A stretch of 64,000 nt of DNA from Kappaphycus alvarezii (taxonomy: Eukaryota; Rhodophyta; Florideophyceae; Gigartinales; Solieriaceae), in NCBI GenBank assembly GCA_002205965.3, contig NADL03000028.1, positions 248,001-312,000 of the forward strand, in the 5' to 3' direction. Positions 60,879 through 64,000 of this stretch are shown here, one piece after another. The first letter of the stretch is position 1. Each line of letters begins with the position of its first letter. A model generated the notes under the pieces. It was not told the DNA's origin. It did not search any database and worked only from the letters and a program-made list of their open reading frames with translations. Both the position numbers and the translations under genes were made by a program.

Positions 60879-61469
60879 TCACAGCGGTTCAAACAAGAAA
60901 GACGTAGCGATACCCTTTTTCTCCCCCTGCGAACGATTCCAATGTGACTCTCGGTCCATAGACCGCTTCCTTCTCCGCTTTCTCCCACTTGAAGCCAACA
61001 TTTTTTGATGGTTACTTGCGCCCGTTTTCTTCTCTTCCTGTGATTTTGCTGCGGCGGTTGCTTTCGGAGACTTGTTTCGTTCTCTGTTATTACCCCTCGA
61101 CCCATGTATTTCACTCCTTAGTTCCTCAACAATCGCAGCCACTTTCTCTCTGTCCTTACCCCCCTTCTTCACTGCGCCGTGAACATTGACCTTGCCGCAT
61201 ATCCGACACGTCCGTCGTACCCGATTGTTGTAAGCACACCTCCTCGCTCCTTTCTGTATACGCACTGTTGCGTGTGTCATCAATGCGCCGCACTTTGTGC
61301 AATGCATCCGACTTGCGAATGAAGAGATGCCATCGGGCGGTATTGACGCAATCAGGGAGGCGCCTAAGTGGCGTGAAATACTAGGCGCGGTTGATAGGAG
61401 AGTGTTGCACGCCGTCCATAGATGGGTGTAGGTCTTGGGAAAGACCACCGCTTCGTTTGTTGAAGACAT
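60879..61469 (-). CDS. RNase P protein subunit Rpp21/Rpr2-like
   Basis: Probable zinc-ribbon subunit of nuclear RNase P (tRNA 5' processing). An N-terminal helix (YTHLWTACNTLLSTAPSISR) is followed by MHCTKCGALM, a basic loop with VRIQKGARRCAYNNRVRRTC and then RICGKVN. Thus two C-x2-C pairs about 28 residues apart, as in the Rpr2/Rpp21/SNM1 family. The remainder is a long Lys/Arg-rich tail (EEKKTGASNHQKMLASSGRK). 196 residues from the ATG at 61,469; the open frame extends upstream, but that Met best fits the family. It could be another zinc-ribbon RNA-binding protein. Confidence 0.55.
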   Translation of the reverse strand: MSSTNEAVVFPKTYTHLWTACNTLLSTAPSISRHLGASLIASIPPDGISSFASRMHCTKCGALMTHATVRIQKGARRCAYNNRVRRTCRICGKVNVHGAVKKGGKDREKVAAIVEELRSEIHGSRGNNRERNKSPKATAAAKSQEEKKTGASNHQKMLASSGRKRRRKRSMDRESHWNRSQGEKKGIATSFLFEPL

Positions 61470-61867
61470 GAGCCAAGTTTTGGTTTGGTTGCAACTGTGA
61501 AGGGAAAATGGGCACTGGAACAGGAAAAGATGACCTTGTTGGTGATTGTGAACAGTAGTATTTAGAGAATATACCGTAATCACAGTTTACTTTTGCACTT
61601 AAAGGTTCTGTGGTGTTTCATTGGCTGTTATGATTAATAGCGAGCAAGTTGCTAGCTACGAATCTCAAGTCAATCAGCAACTTGCCTCCAAGTGATTTCG
61701 CAGTGCAGACTGAGCCCTCAAACCAACATTCGTAACTTGCGAAACAGCTTTTAGCAAACTTGTTTGGATCGCTTTACGCAGTGCGCCTCGTCGTCAAGGA
61801 CTGTCAACCCCAAGCCATTCCAGAATCTGGCAAAGATTTTCACACGAGTTTGTTCTACAGCATTTCA
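61470..61867. promoter_or_regulatory. Divergent promoter region
   Basis: 398 bp between the start codons of the Rpp21-like (-) and CGL160-like (+) genes, presumably a shared promoter region. A CATTGGCTG box (CCAAT family) lies at about 61,619-61,627. Confidence 0.35.
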
Positions 61868-62640
61868 ATGTTCATCCCGAATTTTGCACAGCCGCCCCTA
61901 TTTCAAATAGGGCGCTGTCTACTGCCTCGTAAATTTCAGCCTGGTATCTCTACCAAACGGCGCGGTAACGAACCCACGCCAGGGCTCTCAGTCCCCCTTG
62001 TGACTTTCTCTCGTATCACTACCTCTGCCAATTCGTTGGAAGATTCGAAACGTGCAGCGAAATCACAGTATGACAATATTCCGACCTCAACCAGCAATAC
62101 CTAGCCGAGCTGAACTGGGTGGAACGCAAATACGGGCGTGACCGCCTGCAAAAAGACATTGTCAAGGAAGCTCAAACGAGTATTCTCCGTGCCCCTGGTG
62201 CGAAATCTGCATTTTCGTCAACGGCGTCAACCGCCAAATCGAAAACCGGCGAGCCTGCACCGACAGACCTTTCGCAATACACAAGGCTTCGAAACCAGCT
62301 TTTGGGGAACACTGTATTTCTGGGAGGTATAGGGTTGTGTATAGCATGGTCGTTGGGGACTTTGAAGGACGCGCAGTCGTTTGGGGTAGGGTTGTTGGGG
62401 TCGATAGCGTATGTGTATCTGCTGTCGCGAAGCGTGGATCGATTGGCGGACGCGGCACGGGAGACGGGACGGCAAGGTGGTGATGCGTTGCAACCGGCGC
62501 GAATTGGGATTTTGGTGCTACTTGTAGTGGCTAGTGCTAGAAATACGGAGCGATTGGCAGTGTTGCCGGTGCTGTTTGGGTTTTTTACGTACAAGGTTGC
62601 GTCGTTGGTGCCGTTGATTACGGGGGAGGCGTTTGAGTGA
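61868..62640 (+). CDS. CGL160: CGL160/AtpI-like plastid membrane protein
   Basis: Likely thylakoid protein that helps assemble the chloroplast ATP synthase ring, as known for plant CGL160. The N-terminal 60 residues (MFIPNFAQPPLFQIG..., Arg/Ser/Thr-rich) look like a transit peptide. A charged stretch follows (LNWVERKYGRDRLQKDI), then QYTRLRNQLLGNTVFLGGIG and four predicted membrane helices (LGNTVFLGGIGLCIAWSLG; FGVGLLGSIAYVYLLSRSVD; ARIGILVLLVVASAR; LPVLFGFFTYKVASLVPLI). GS-x-A/x-YxxLLSRSVD is the family hallmark. One frame break at about 62,083 joins SQYDNIP to NQQYLAELNW. No ATG lies near the second frame, so ATG 61,868 is preferred. It ends 123 bp from the convergent neighbour. Confidence 0.75.
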
Positions 62641-62763
62641 ATTGGGAGCTAGGAGGGTTATGGAATGTGAACAGGTGGTGATATAGCGGATGAGTGGCAA
62701 GTGTTGAGGGGTGTTGCAGCGAGGTTGAGGCAGGGTGGGATGAGGATGTAGATGACGGGTAAA

Positions 62764-63240
62764 TTATTGGGTCGGAAAACAACGGGAGCCTTGTTGCGGG
62801 ACTGCGGTGGGTAGGGAGCCGAATTTGTATGTGGTGTATGCGGCGATTGCGAGGCCGGTGGTGGCGAGAAGGAAAGCGATACCTTCTGCGGCTCCGAGTA
62901 ATTTGGCGGGGCCCTCTGGAAGACCTTTGCCTGTTGTAAGTTTTGAATAGAGGCTGAGAAGGACTATTGAAGCGACGACGAGGTATGAGATGCCCTCGGC
63001 GGCACCGAGTAGGCCGTAGGGGCCGGGAGGGAGACCACAACCGTTGATGAGGAGGGTGTATTCGGAGTAGGTGACAAGGGGAAGGGAAGGGAGGGAAAGG
63101 GCAATTAGGGCATTTTGCTGGGGGGGTGTGAGGAGGGAGGTGGGGGCATGGAAGGTGCAGGTGGTGGGGAGGGAGATGCGAGGAATGCGGTTGAGAGAAA
63201 CGGGAGGAGTGAAGAGAACGAGGGTGAGTGTTGTTGACAT
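62764..63240 (-). CDS. Small hydrophobic protein with duplicated GLPxGPxxLLGAAEG motif, probable plastid
   Basis: 158 residues from ATG 63,240. The first 55 residues are rich in Thr, Ser, Pro and Leu and poor in acids, like a transit peptide. The rest holds two units: GLPPGPYGLLGAAEGISYLV, followed by a membrane helix (VASIVLLSLYSKL), and GLPEGPAKLLGAAEGIAFLL, followed by a second helix (ATTGLAIAAYTTYKFG). I recognise the repeated motif as conserved in uncharacterised proteins of photosynthetic organisms but can give no function. A longer open frame upstream (to 63,627) starts in poor context. It converges on the CGL160-like gene. Confidence 0.68.
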   Translation of the reverse strand: MSTTLTLVLFTPPVSLNRIPRISLPTTCTFHAPTSLLTPPQQNALIALSLPSLPLVTYSEYTLLINGCGLPPGPYGLLGAAEGISYLVVASIVLLSLYSKLTTGKGLPEGPAKLLGAAEGIAFLLATTGLAIAAYTTYKFGSLPTAVPQQGSRCFPTQ

Positions 63241-64000
63241 TGGAGTAAAGGGGCTGTGTGGACAGAGAGGGTGGAGGGAAATGACGGCGACGCGATAAAC
63301 GATGGTTGGTTGCAGATTGGGTATGGCTGGACGATTCTTAGCTGAGGGACCTGAGCTCGTTGCTGGGGTGAAGATTGATTGTAAATTGTGCGACGATGAT
63401 CTTAGGGACGATCTATGAAAATGAAATCGCTGGAAATCATGAAATCGGAAATTAAATCTGGTGATTTCGGCCAGTAAAACCAGTCCACCTGTCCCTCCAT
63501 TCCCCCAATGTCGGTCGGGGAACTCTAAAATTTCCCCGACAAAGCAATGATGACTTGAAAAACCAAAAACTATTGTAGGACAACCTCTACACACCCGCTT
63601 CCTTCTACATACCCAACAAGCTGACATAACAGCAAGTGCTTGCTCTTAACCTTTAATAACTTTCGGATGGCCAATGTGCATTGAGGTTTCGTTACTCTTA
63701 TCGTAACCGGATGATGACAAAGGGGAGTGAGTTGTTGACCGTTGTTATTAGGAGAGTCCATCTGTATTGGTATGTACTGTGACTGGTGATGGGCAGTTGA
63801 GGTAGACCGTAGGCTGGAACGGCTGAAAGTCGTGGTCGCAACGGCGACTGGAAATGTTCCCCTGTTAACTGCGACAATAAAAGCTGTAATTCCAACAAAG
63901 AATTACACGAAATTATCAACCTTTGTCATTGAATGGTTTGATCTGATGACATTAGCGTATTTTGCGCTCTGCTGTTGTAAAACGTAGCAGCAAATCTGTG
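63241..64000. other. Noncoding end of window
   Basis: Upstream region of the minus-strand hydrophobic protein. Small open frames only; nothing recognised. Confidence 0.4.

Overview
The window is nuclear DNA of a eukaryote. It has spliceosomal introns, cytosolic ribosomal protein L37e, a PP2A-like phosphatase, an inositol pyrophosphate kinase and a TH1/NELF-C/D-like protein. A plant-type ferritin with a probable plastid leader, a CGL160/AtpI-like thylakoid protein, a cyanobacterial/plant-type DUF2237 protein and a CBM48 starch/glycogen-binding protein point to a photosynthetic eukaryote. Few, short introns and small gene islands between transposon-rich stretches fit a red alga best; that assignment is inference.

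Layout. Left island (1-2.2 kb): 3' part of a PP4/PP6 phosphatase gene (+) and ferritin (-), followed by noncoding DNA with palindromic GTACTGTAC tracts and two clusters of the octamer GTGTAACC (one in the ferritin upstream region, one near 4.4 kb). From 7 to 46.8 kb nearly everything recognisable is mobile: a LINE fragment (7.1-7.5 kb), a degenerate Ty3/gypsy chromovirus-like element between 205-bp direct repeats (9.6-15.6 kb), a long AT-rich desert (15.6-31 kb), a decayed Ty1/copia element (31.1-32.8 kb), a second copia element with both LTRs (35.5-42.8 kb) interrupted by a complete Tc1/mariner-type transposon (38,311-39,842), a PIF/Harbinger transposase remnant (43.1-44.25 kb), and a LINE whose RT segment is inverted relative to its 3' segment (44.3-46.7 kb).

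Right island (46.9-63.3 kb): a compact run of mostly single-exon genes on alternating strands: coiled-coil protein (-), alpha/beta hydrolase (+), CBM48 protein (-), DUF2237 protein (-), CBM9-like protein (-), VIP1-type kinase (+, one intron), NELF-C/D (-), RPL37 (+, intron right after ATG), Rpp21/Rpr2-like RNase P protein (-), CGL160-like protein (+) and a small hydrophobic duplicated-motif protein (-). They do not form one pathway; the themes are housekeeping, carbohydrate binding and plastid functions.

Caveat: almost every conserved host gene carries one or more single-base indels, often in homopolymers, while its amino acid sequence is otherwise well conserved. This is more easily explained by assembly errors than by loss of function, so gene spans are given across the frame breaks. 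No tRNA, rRNA or CRISPR was found.
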